Of a stretch of DNA of 13,186 nucleotides, positions 5,274 to 11,757 are shown piece by piece. This DNA is from a bacterium (lineage in GTDB: Bacteria; Patescibacteriota; JABMPQ01; JAQVVF01). Under the pieces are notes generated by a model. The model was given only the letters and a program-made list of their open reading frames with translations. It did no database searches and was not told the DNA's origin. The position numbers were made by a program, and so were the translations under genes. The DNA is taken from contig JAUWOX010000017.1 in the NCBI GenBank assembly GCA_030611905.1, positions 1 through 13,186 of the forward strand. The letters run 5' to 3'. Each line of letters starts with the position of its first letter. The stretch's first letter is position 1.

Positions 5274-6995
5274 TCACGTAAAAGAACAAGCCGTCATAGC
5301 CGAACTAGATCGGCCATGAACTTTATACCCCTCTTTATCTGTCACCAACATAGCAGTTACCGTATTCCCGCCAAATCTAGAATTTCGCAATTCCTTATCC
5401 AGCCAAAACCAAACACAGATACGAGTTCTTACCAAACTTTTTCTGGAAAACTTCCCCCCTGGATTACAAATCATCATAGAATCAGTTACTGGCTCACAAA
5501 ACTCTTGCAAAACAACAGTTCTCCGCCTAGCTATTTCTGCAAATCTTCCCACTTGTTTTCGCCACTGATTTGCTTGCATTCCCTTACTAATAGCTACAGC
5601 ATGACCACCAGCTGCTTCATTGTCACCACCCGATAGCTTCAAAACAAAATCCCCATCCAAAACATTAACAACTTCTTTGATTCTCAAAATCCACCCTTTC
5701 TTTGTACTCACGACAGTAACAACACAATCTCTTTTTCTCATCAAAACAATTTGGGAACAAAACTCATTTGGAACAATCACTTCTCGACCTTCCTCTACCA
5801 AACAAAACAATTCTTTTAACGAACCCAAGAGTTTTAATGCTATTCCAAGCTCTGACATCTTCACTCCATTCTGTTTCCATTCAATTAACTCATTGCCCTC
5901 AAATTCAAATACATGTTCACACGGTTCCAATGACCCAAGCGCCTCCAAAGAAGACTGAAAATACTGCCTTCCTCTCCATTCAAAATTCCGACCACCTGAA
6001 AAAACAACAGTATAAGCAAAAATATCTTTCAAATCCTCAAAAACATCTCTACCCATCAATCTCGTCCATTCCTGATCTAATCTGTCATCAAAAAGCCAAG
6101 CCATCAATTCTTTGTAATCCAAAAAAGTAAACAAGTTAGGATGCATCAAAACTTTCCCATCCAGATAAGCCTCAATAATAGCTCTTTCATTTACCTCTGC
6201 CACATCATTACTTCGCCCTCTCCCACCTCGACCAAACCTCTGCACCGCCGTATACTCCTTAAAAACTCTTTCCACCAAATCTAGCTTCTTGTCTTGCAAA
6301 TAAACTCCATCTTTTCTAATTTTTGCCTGATCAGTAAATCCAAAGACAAACTCAATGCCAAACTTCTTTCCATACTCATTGAACATTTTCGTCAAAGCCA
6401 ACTGCTCTGGCCCATACAAAGATCTCCATGGCGTTAACAAAATCCCAACAACCCCTCTACTATTTGGCAACAATTCTCGAACTACTTGTACATACTCTTC
6501 CGCAATAGAAGAAAACAAATTCCGCTCACCTAATACGGCCTTTACTGCTTCCTGAATAACCCCAGCAAAACCAGAACCAGTTGCTCCAAGAGTTAATTCA
6601 TTAATCCTTAATCCTTTCTCCGTCCTAATTACATCAATTCTCACTCTCTTAATTGGCGTTACTGCTTCTCTAAGAAGCTCTCGCCTCCAAAGCTCAACCT
6701 GCAAAGAGTCTCGTCCTCTAATCAACTGCTCCCATAACCACGAAAACTCACCTCTCATCGACCTTCTAGTCAATTCAATGCACCCATTCAAGAATCTTGG
6801 CAAAGCCTTTTCTAGCTTTTTCAAAGTTTCAATTTCCTCGCAAGTCAATACATAGGTTTCCAAACTAATCAAAGATGTATATCTCTGAGGCGTAAAACCA
6901 ATCTTTCCCCAATACAAACCACGCTTTCTATATTCCATCTCCATTTCCGTACCCAATGCCTGACAATCTCTTTTTTCTACTTCTAGTGACTGCAT
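5274..6995 (-). CDS. Large ATP-grasp-like protein (possible carboxylate-amine ligase)
   Basis: 573 aa, no signal peptide or membrane segment. The arrangement resembles circularly permuted ATP-grasp enzymes of the glutathionylspermidine-synthase type. RIDVIRTEKGLRINELTLGATGSGF (119-143) looks like the acidic substrate/metal segment. LDLVERVFKEY (238-248) and EAYLDGKVLMHPN (275-287) resemble the DLVYRR and GKV-N blocks. VLKLSGGDNEAAGGHAV (451-467) fits the glycine-rich ATP lid. VVLQEFCEPV (494-503) and FGGNTVTAML (541-550) fit the end of the fold. This is by eye; substrate and reaction are unknown, and the late residues are atypical. ATG 6995 was chosen over an upstream GTG (7037) because AAGGAGG (7007-7001) lies 5 nt before it. 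Two tandem leader-peptide attenuators precede it, so expression is probably tied to supply of an amino acid. A terminator follows. Confidence 0.6.
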   Translation of the reverse strand: MQSLEVEKRDCQALGTEMEMEYRKRGLYWGKIGFTPQRYTSLISLETYVLTCEEIETLKKLEKALPRFLNGCIELTRRSMRGEFSWLWEQLIRGRDSLQVELWRRELLREAVTPIKRVRIDVIRTEKGLRINELTLGATGSGFAGVIQEAVKAVLGERNLFSSIAEEYVQVVRELLPNSRGVVGILLTPWRSLYGPEQLALTKMFNEYGKKFGIEFVFGFTDQAKIRKDGVYLQDKKLDLVERVFKEYTAVQRFGRGGRGRSNDVAEVNERAIIEAYLDGKVLMHPNLFTFLDYKELMAWLFDDRLDQEWTRLMGRDVFEDLKDIFAYTVVFSGGRNFEWRGRQYFQSSLEALGSLEPCEHVFEFEGNELIEWKQNGVKMSELGIALKLLGSLKELFCLVEEGREVIVPNEFCSQIVLMRKRDCVVTVVSTKKGWILRIKEVVNVLDGDFVLKLSGGDNEAAGGHAVAISKGMQANQWRKQVGRFAEIARRRTVVLQEFCEPVTDSMMICNPGGKFSRKSLVRTRICVWFWLDKELRNSRFGGNTVTAMLVTDKEGYKVHGRSSSAMTACSFT

Positions 6996-7102
6996 GTCTC
7001 CCTCCTTTTTGTTGTAGGGTGCGACTAATTCACTCACAAATATTCACGATTATCTATTCGTACGCATTCGCGACCGAAAGACATTCGCGCTATTCGCGAC
7101 AT

Positions 7103-7171
7103 AAAAAAACCGGCTTCAAGCCGGCTAAGATATAGACAAAATAATCCTTATCAATACAAAAGCCAACTCGA
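7103..7171 (-). promoter_or_regulatory. Attenuator A: terminator and 11-bp antiterminator
   Basis: Terminator: CCGGC (7124-7120), loop TTGAA, GCCGG (7114-7110), flanked by A-T and G-U pairs and followed by seven T. Antiterminator: TCGAGTTGGCT (7171-7161) pairs with AGCCGGCTTGA (7126-7116) over 11 contiguous positions, three of them G-U, and absorbs the whole 5' arm and loop of the terminator. The first strand is the SSWL codons of leader A, so a ribosome finishing the leader covers it. Confidence 0.8.
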
Positions 7172-7228
7172 AATACCGAGGTACATATGCCAATAACAAT
7201 TCATAAATTGTCGACTAATAAATTTCAT
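7151..7228 (-). CDS. Leader peptide A (25 aa) of the ATP-grasp-like gene
   Basis: ATG at 7228 to TGA at 7153-7151. It begins MKFISRQ, has C11-Y12-W13-H14, and ends GISSWLLY. Shared with leader B: MKF at 1-3, RQ at 6-7, WH at 13-14 and the SSWLLY end. No SD precedes it. Trp and His at fixed positions ahead of the antiterminator strand are the best candidates for the controlling codons; Arg6, a CGA codon in both, is another. An alternative start at 7186 would remove the conserved front part. Confidence 0.65.
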   Translation of the reverse strand: MKFISRQFMNCYWHMYLGISSWLLY

Positions 7229-7303
7229 TATTTTAACTTAGATAAACCTATTCGCGCATACTCGCGACCGTAGGCATTCGCAATATTCGTATTCACAACA
7301 AAC

Positions 7304-7369
7304 AAAAAACCGGCTTCGAGCCGGCTAGATATAGACAAAATAGTCTTATCAATACAAAAGCCAACTCGA
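7304..7369 (-). promoter_or_regulatory. Attenuator B: terminator and 11-bp antiterminator
   Basis: Terminator: CCGGC (7324-7320), loop TCGAA, GCCGG (7314-7310), then six T (7309-7304). Antiterminator: TCGAGTTGGCT (7369-7359) pairs with AGCCGGCTCGA (7326-7316) over 11 contiguous positions with two G-U pairs. Compared with copy A the single loop change (T to C) turns a G-U into a G-C pair in the antiterminator, so pairing is kept in both. Confidence 0.8.
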
Positions 7370-7420
7370 AAATGCTTCGTGCCAGTTATACATATGATTT
7401 TGTCGGCAATTAAATTTCAT
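7349..7420 (-). CDS. Leader peptide B (23 aa) of the ATP-grasp-like gene
   Basis: ATG at 7420 to TGA at 7351-7349. It begins MKFNCRQ, has Y11-N12-W13-H14, and ends AFSSWLLY. The start lies about 13 nt after the predicted transcription start, without an SD. Trp13-His14 occupies the same positions as in leader A although the surrounding codons differ. The last codons double as the antiterminator strand. Confidence 0.68.
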   Translation of the reverse strand: MKFNCRQNHMYNWHEAFSSWLLY

Positions 7421-7437
7421 AATTTTAGTTTCACTTC

Positions 7438-7551
7438 CTATTTTAAACCATCTAAAAAACCTGTCAAGACATTTTCTAGCTTGATCTCACGCCCAGCCAC
7501 ATTCCCCTTCTTCTCTAACACCAATATAACAATTCTCACAACATCATTCAT
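7438..7551 (-). CDS. Doubtful small ORF, 37 aa
   Basis: ATG at 7551 overlaps the end of the 214-aa gene by 8 bp and opens a 37-codon frame beginning MNDVVRIVILVLEKKG and ending GFLDGLK, amphipathic in look. No SD precedes it, and the TTGACA promoter for the next gene lies inside it. It could be a translationally coupled small protein, or chance. Confidence 0.22.
   Translation of the reverse strand: MNDVVRIVILVLEKKGNVAGREIKLENVLTGFLDGLK
7440..7467 (-). promoter_or_regulatory. Promoter for the tandem leaders and ATP-grasp-like gene
   Basis: On the minus strand a perfect TTGACA (7467-7462), a 16-bp spacer and TAAAAT (7445-7440). The predicted start near 7433 puts both attenuator units in one long leader of about 440 nt before the 573-aa gene. 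The remaining gap from here to 7543 holds only a doubtful 37-codon ORF. Confidence 0.72.
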
Positions 7552-8188
7552 ACACTCGATTCCCAATCTGTATCCTTTCAGCATATAAAATTTCACATGC
7601 ACCCGATCCAATATCAGTTCTCGTCATAGATGTTCTCTGCTTAAAATCCTTAGCCTCAATATTTACCAAATATCCTTTTATATTAACCTGGTCACCTTTT
7701 TTGATTCTTCTCACCGCTTTCTTAATATTATCTGAAGCAGGAACAATATGAGTATTAACCGAATGACTAGCAATATAATTCTCAGGCAATTTAGCATCCG
7801 GACCATAACGAAAATGATACCATCTACCACTTTGAGAATATGTAATATCTTGATTATATTCTGGCTCAGTTAATTTACCCCAGGCCAATGCTAAATCCGT
7901 TGGCTCAAACTTGGCATCAAAGCCTGTATAATAATTTTTCCGACCAACCACTTGAGCTGAAATATCATAATAGGCAACCGGAGTTAAAACTACTTCACCC
8001 CTCGAAGAGTCAAACGAAATGGAATCAATGCTAATATTAGAATCCTGATGCGGCTCCTCGTTAATCTCAATCGGCTGCGAAACCGTTTCCAAGGGAATAG
8101 GACGAGTATAATAATCCCAACCAAACCAAATCAAAACAAAAACAAGAATTATCAAAACCCATTTAAAAACCCTTAAAAATTTTTTCAT
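7544..8188 (-). CDS. Membrane-anchored protein of unknown function (214 aa)
   Basis: I do not recognise a named family. A short basic N-terminus and one hydrophobic helix (about 9-24) anchor it, with the remaining ~185 residues predicted outside the membrane. The outer part is aromatic-rich, with notable stretches GRWYHFRYGPDAKLP (121-135), IASHSVNTHIVPAS (139-152), a beta-like KKGDQVNIKGYLV (163-175), and a C-terminal RTSMTRTDIGSGACEILYAE (185-204). Such dense invariant-looking motifs suggest a defined domain rather than a linker. It is last in a tight run, 7 nt after the HD-domain gene, and so probably the end of the nnrD-presenilin-HD operon. AAAAGGAT lies just before the ATG, a weak SD at short spacing. 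No terminator is visible after it, so transcription could run on into the tandem leaders. Confidence 0.85.
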   Translation of the reverse strand: MKKFLRVFKWVLIILVFVLIWFGWDYYTRPIPLETVSQPIEINEEPHQDSNISIDSISFDSSRGEVVLTPVAYYDISAQVVGRKNYYTGFDAKFEPTDLALAWGKLTEPEYNQDITYSQSGRWYHFRYGPDAKLPENYIASHSVNTHIVPASDNIKKAVRRIKKGDQVNIKGYLVNIEAKDFKQRTSMTRTDIGSGACEILYAERIQIGNRVYE

Positions 8189-8195
8189 TATCCTT

Positions 8196-8792
8196 TTAGC
8201 TAATTTTATTAGCAGTTATCTTTTTTATAAATTCCTGATTTTTCTTCAATAACCCCCCCGCCCCAGGATAAATTTTGAATTTATTATATGCCTTTTCAAA
8301 AGGCTCAATTTTCGCCCTTCCTAATTTTTCATCAAAAAACGCTCGACAATCTGCATAAGCCAAAATTCTTTCCTCAATAGTTTCTGCTAAAGTATCTTTG
8401 TTCCCTAAACCAATCTCTTTATTTACATCTTTAGTTTGCCCTGCCCCGCCCATATGCCGCACACAAACCCGCGCCAATTTTTCTAGCCAACCTTGTTTTT
8501 TTACAATTTCATAACCACGCAAACCATGATATCTAACTGGCTCTAATTCCTTCAAAGACTTGCTTCCAGTCTTCATCCGTCCAATATCATGAACATAACA
8601 AGCCACTTTCAAAAAATTTAAATCAACCTCGTGTCCATTTTTAATCGCTAACTTAGCAATCTTATCTGCAAACTTCCAAACACAAGTCGAATGATCCCAA
8701 TTTTCATCAACTTGTTCCAAAATACCATTTTCTTTAGCAATGTCTTGCATTACATTCCTAATCTCATCTAAACTTGGCAAATCATCTTTCAT
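8196..8792 (-). CDS. HD-domain (HDIG) metal-dependent phosphohydrolase
   Basis: 198 aa, soluble. The HD superfamily hydrolyses phosphoesters of nucleotides or related compounds with a metal centre. Candidate ligands are in family order: H34 (WDHS), H68-D69 in the HDIG-type YVHDIGR, H89 (VRYHGLRG), H113 (VRHMGG) and D148 (LAYADCRAFF). The H89/H113 pair suggests a second metal, as in bimetallic HD hydrolases such as the YqeK type. The AYADCR context resembles small uncharacterised HD proteins of archaea and CPR; the substrate cannot be told. It lies 9 nt after the presenilin-like gene and 7 nt before the 214-aa gene, so it is almost certainly cotranscribed. No SD is visible before the ATG. Confidence 0.9.
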   Translation of the reverse strand: MKDDLPSLDEIRNVMQDIAKENGILEQVDENWDHSTCVWKFADKIAKLAIKNGHEVDLNFLKVACYVHDIGRMKTGSKSLKELEPVRYHGLRGYEIVKKQGWLEKLARVCVRHMGGAGQTKDVNKEIGLGNKDTLAETIEERILAYADCRAFFDEKLGRAKIEPFEKAYNKFKIYPGAGGLLKKNQEFIKKITANKIS

Positions 8793-8801
8793 AAATAATA
8801 T

Positions 8802-9647
8802 TTAAAATAATAACGAAACCAAATATCCGATAACACAACCAACCGTTATCGGCGGCAAAGCTGGAAACGCCTTTTTCTCCTTTTTAAAATAAAAATAAAA
8901 ATTAATACTTAAAACTCCCAACAACGCGCCAATTATAATCAAGACAGAACTTAACAAACCATTTCGCAAAGCCGACACCGCAAAAATTATTGGAAAAACT
9001 AAATCGCCAGTTCCTAAATAAATAAACTCTGCCCCCGGTTGAACTTTAGCTAATCCAACCAAAAATCCCCTCCATTTATTCGGCGCAATGATTGCAAAAA
9101 CCGCTCCTTTTTCAGCCATCTTTCTAAACATCTTCACCATATGCTTGGTTTTAAAAACAGCAATGAAGTCATAAATAGACAATAAAACCAAAATAATAAT
9201 TATTTCCCATGGTCCAAAGGACAATCCAAAATAAGCGCCCATCCCGCAAATAGTTAAAATTATTGCCAGATTATGCGTCAATACTGACGGTAAAAATCTC
9301 CGCAATAGAACAACAACTAAAGCCAAACCAAGGCCAATCAAACCCAATCCAAAAGCATCAAAAAACATTGAACAACCCAAAAAAACTAAAATATAAAAAA
9401 ACCCGCCAAACACAATCTTGCTCTTAACGAATTTTATAAATAACAAAACAACAGCTGTGCCAAATAAAAAGAAAATTAAAAACTGCCACCACGAATATGA
9501 CTGCTGTTCGATTACTTCTCTAATTTCAGCAATCTGAAACAATCGCCAACCTACCCACAAACCTAAAAACTGCGCCACTAAAAAAAGCAAAGATTCTGTA
9601 ATAAAAAAAGTTTTGCTAAATTTAATTTGTTTTTTCTCAGCAACCAT
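8802..9647 (-). CDS. Presenilin-like GxGD intramembrane aspartyl protease
   Basis: 281 aa, about nine membrane helices (near 16-36, 55-73, 78-96, 99-115, 122-142, 147-165, 211-228, 230-254, 264-281). The catalytic pair is present: Y159-D160 in LLSIYDFIAVFKTKHM, and D215 in LGTGDLVFPI (GxGD). The PAL motif, PALP at 262-265, precedes the last helix. This is the topology and motif order of presenilin homologues (PSH/DUF1119-like) described in archaea, and of eukaryotic presenilin and signal peptide peptidase. It would cleave transmembrane segments or remnant signal peptides within the bilayer; substrate unknown. It lies 5 nt after nnrD and 9 nt before the HD gene, in the same direction, with no SD. 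All key residues are intact, so activity is plausible. Confidence 0.92.
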   Translation of the reverse strand: MVAEKKQIKFSKTFFITESLLFLVAQFLGLWVGWRLFQIAEIREVIEQQSYSWWQFLIFFLFGTAVVLLFIKFVKSKIVFGGFFYILVFLGCSMFFDAFGLGLIGLGLALVVVLLRRFLPSVLTHNLAIILTICGMGAYFGLSFGPWEIIIILVLLSIYDFIAVFKTKHMVKMFRKMAEKGAVFAIIAPNKWRGFLVGLAKVQPGAEFIYLGTGDLVFPIIFAVSALRNGLLSSVLIIIGALLGVLSINFYFYFKKEKKAFPALPPITVGCVIGYLVSLLF

Positions 9648-9652
9648 CGTTT

Positions 9653-10555
9653 TTAGTTATTAAAAGCAACCGCTTGCTTCATCGCTAAAGGTAGATATTC
9701 AATCACATCACTCGCCATCACACTTCGCTCTCCCAATTTATTTGCTGCCAGATCTCCAGCCAGCCCATGAATATAAACCGCCGTAGCTACTGCTTCAAAA
9801 TGTTCTTTTAAATTAGCTGCCCAAAACGCGCCAACCACTCCAGCTAAAACATCGCCAGTCCCTGCCGTTGCCAAAGCCGGCCCTCCCGTTTCATTAATTA
9901 AAACTTCCCTACCATTAGAAATAATAGTTTTATAACCCTTGAAAACAATTATGCTTTTCCACTTTTTGGCTTTTTTCTTAACTAACTGCTTTCTATTCCT
10001 TTTTACATAATCGATACTATCCAATCCACACAATCTGGCCATTTCACCTGGGTGAGGTAACAAAATTGTTTTGCCATCACCCTGCTTAACTAATGATTCT
10101 GTATGTCCTGAAAAAGCATTCAAGCCATCAGCATCCAAAACAACTCGTTTATTCTCCTCTTTCAAATACTTGTACAACTTACAAATCAAATGCCTTGTAT
10201 CTTCATGCTGTGATAAACCCGGCCCAATCAACGCCACATCAAATTCTTTTGTCTTTTCAAAAATATCATCATAAGCCGACAAGGCCAAAGTTTGATCTTC
10301 GGTTTCATCGCATGGCAAAGTCAAGGCCTCTGGTACAAGCCGACTATAAATCTCTCCCAGACCTTTAGGGTAAGCCAACAAAACCACTCCAGCCCCGGCC
10401 CGCATCGCCGCCTGACAGGCTAAGATAGCTGCTCCAGTCATTCCTCTTGACCCAGCTATAATCATCACTCGTCCAACGGATTTCTTATGAACTTCTTTTT
10501 CTCTAGGAGCCAAAATCTCGGGAAACAGTAATTTGTCCTGATAATAAATTTTCAT
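9653..10555 (-). CDS. nnrD: ADP-dependent NAD(P)H-hydrate dehydratase
   Basis: Repairs hydrated NADH/NADPH (NADHX/NADPHX) back to the active cofactor with ATP or ADP; ribokinase-like fold, cytoplasmic. It is 300 aa and contains only the YjeF C-terminal dehydratase domain, without the N-terminal epimerase domain fused in many bacteria. Motifs: AGSRGMTGAAILA (35-47), AGAGVV (53-58), IGPGLSQ (110-116), LDADGLNAF (140-148), LPHPGEM (166-172), VFKGYKT (204-210) and the nucleotide/catalytic loop NETGGPALATAGTGDVLAG (221-239), in which D235 is the expected catalytic Asp. It is first in a tightly spaced group with the presenilin-like, HD and 214-aa genes. No SD is visible. A promoter candidate lies at 10575-10603. 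Confidence 0.95.
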   Translation of the reverse strand: MKIYYQDKLLFPEILAPREKEVHKKSVGRVMIIAGSRGMTGAAILACQAAMRAGAGVVLLAYPKGLGEIYSRLVPEALTLPCDETEDQTLALSAYDDIFEKTKEFDVALIGPGLSQHEDTRHLICKLYKYLKEENKRVVLDADGLNAFSGHTESLVKQGDGKTILLPHPGEMARLCGLDSIDYVKRNRKQLVKKKAKKWKSIIVFKGYKTIISNGREVLINETGGPALATAGTGDVLAGVVGAFWAANLKEHFEAVATAVYIHGLAGDLAANKLGERSVMASDVIEYLPLAMKQAVAFNN

Positions 10556-10574
10556 AACACTAAAACAGCTTAAT

Positions 10575-10603
10575 AATATAATAACTAAACGATAAGACTG
10601 TAA
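10575..10603 (-). promoter_or_regulatory. Candidate promoter of the nnrD-presenilin-HD group
   Basis: On the minus strand TTACAG (10603-10598), a 17-bp spacer and TATATT (10580-10575), ending 19 nt before the nnrD ATG. It fits the sigma70 pattern only moderately, and the region is A+T-rich, where chance matches are common. Confidence 0.4.
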
Positions 10604-10613
10604 GTAATAAAAT

Positions 10614-11711
10614 CTATTTCAACCGATCATAAACAATTTTGTATTCTTTGCCGCTCTTTTGCGTTGCTACAATATATACATTATCCAAACTATTTATTGC
10701 TGGTATAATACTAGTCAAAGTAGAATAAGTTTTACCAGAATTCCGTAATTTTTTCTGCCACTGTCCTGATTTTTTCCAATATTCACGAAAACCTAAACGA
10801 GTATCATCAGAATCACGCACTGCCGCAAAAGTCGAATGAAAAACATCATCATCATCAAAATACCCATAATAATTTTTACCATGATAATCAACTATCAAAG
10901 CCTTTTCCATCCAGTCCTCCCCTCTAGAGTCATCGGCCCAAGCAATCTTTACTTTATGATTAGCATTATAAGTAACATATGGAACACCATCACTAGCAAA
11001 AAACAAACTAGGATAATAAGCTTTGTTATCTGTTACTTCTTTTCTTCTCCATTTACCATTCTTTCTATAAGCATATCTCAAAGAAGAAGCAAAATTTTTA
11101 CTATTAATCTTATTATAAACTACTCTCGGTTTATTATCATAAAGCGCCATCGATGCCTCAAAAAAAAGAGTCTGAGGCTTAACCAGTCTTTTATTACTCT
11201 TAATCTTGCCCTTTTTTGTCAATCGCAAATATCTCAAACTATTATTTGACGCCCTATTAGCAATAACAAATATTTTTCCATTATCATTTATTTCAATATC
11301 ACAAGAATTAGTACCATAATCATCTTTAACTAACTCTTCCTTCCATTCCTTGCCAGTCTTCCTTTTCAAATATAGCTTCGCATTTATATTAGCTTCCCCT
11401 GCAACATTATATAAAACATAAGGCTCGTTTTTTTCATTCAAAGCCAAAGAATAACACGATAGCCCAATCATAGGGCTAGTTGGTTCAGCGATTTTTTCTA
11501 CATTCCATTTCTTCTTTTTAACCGCATAGAATAATTCTGTTAACTTACTATCAAAAAATAAAATATGTGGCCTGTCCTTTTTATCCATCTTTAAATCAGC
11601 TGGATAAATCACAGACGAACTCGTCTTCAATACTTTAGCCGAAACTCCGTTCATCATCAAGCAACATCCCACTACCAAAAACACGATTAATAATACCCCT
11701 TTTGTTTTCAT
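10614..11711 (-). CDS. Exported seven-bladed beta-propeller protein
   Basis: 365 aa with an N-terminal signal peptide. The hydrophobic core is at 5-20. Signal peptidase I cleavage after VSA (23-25) is the simplest reading, but VVGC at 13-16 could also serve as a lipobox, making it a lipoprotein. The mature part is built from about seven degenerate repeats near 39-75, 87-128, 138-176, 187-226, 237-275, 285-325 and 336-365. Each has a 'D-x-x-PxVxYN' type strand (RPHILFFD, EPYVLYN, KPRVVYN, VPYVTYN), then 'LRYAYR-K-x-W' type strands (WNVEKI, EWKEELV, KWRRKEV, QWQKKLR). This matches BNR/sialidase-like propellers in outline; no catalytic residues are evident, so binding or adhesion is more likely than catalysis. 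No SD is present. It stands 58 bp from nnrD with its own TAG stop and no clear terminator. Confidence 0.85.
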   Translation of the reverse strand: MKTKGVLLIVFLVVGCCLMMNGVSAKVLKTSSSVIYPADLKMDKKDRPHILFFDSKLTELFYAVKKKKWNVEKIAEPTSPMIGLSCYSLALNEKNEPYVLYNVAGEANINAKLYLKRKTGKEWKEELVKDDYGTNSCDIEINDNGKIFVIANRASNNSLRYLRLTKKGKIKSNKRLVKPQTLFFEASMALYDNKPRVVYNKINSKNFASSLRYAYRKNGKWRRKEVTDNKAYYPSLFFASDGVPYVTYNANHKVKIAWADDSRGEDWMEKALIVDYHGKNYYGYFDDDDVFHSTFAAVRDSDDTRLGFREYWKKSGQWQKKLRNSGKTYSTLTSIIPAINSLDNVYIVATQKSGKEYKIVYDRLK

Positions 11712-11757
11712 AAATTTTTATTTTAATTATTAAAAACGATAGAACAATGGAACAGTC

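Larger units (their letters stand above)
7040..7230 (-). repeat. Tandem regulatory repeat, gene-proximal copy (A)
   Basis: This is one of two homologous units whose terminator hairpins lie exactly 200 bp apart (7110 versus 7310). It holds a leader ORF beginning ATGAAATTTA, the shared block TCGAGTTGGCTTTTGTATTG, ATTTTGTCTATATC, the CCGGC/GCCGG hairpin with its T-run, and then a cluster of CGAAT motifs (7056, 7066, 7083 and 7092 on the + strand as ATTCG). Divergence is concentrated in the middle of the leader ORF. Confidence 0.88.
7234..7422 (-). repeat. Tandem regulatory repeat, promoter-proximal copy (B)
   Basis: This is the second homologous unit with the same order: leader ORF, shared block, hairpin plus T-run, CGAAT cluster (ATTCG at 7250, 7276 and 7285, with a variant ACTCG at 7260 on the + strand). 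The motif spacing matches copy A (10, 16-17, 9 bp). The unit lies just downstream of the promoter at 7440-7467. Confidence 0.88.

Noticed and set aside
6996..7037. 14-residue N-terminal extension of the ATP-grasp-like protein from a GTG codon
   Set aside because: AAGGAGG lies 5 nt before ATG 6995, and the extension would translate through that SD without support.
7040..7422. T-box riboswitch or CRISPR as an explanation of the repeats
   Set aside because: No T-box TGGNACC-type bulge or specifier arrangement is seen, and there are only two 200-bp copies with internal ORFs and hairpins, not short repeats with spacers.
7040..7422. Insertion-sequence or MITE remnant
   Set aside because: The units are direct tandem copies with no terminal inverted repeats, target duplications or transposase fragments; the attenuator reading explains the content.
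7379..7588. 69-aa + strand ORF across the leader/214-aa gene junction
   Set aside because: It has no SD or promoter and runs antisense over leader B and the TTGACA promoter.
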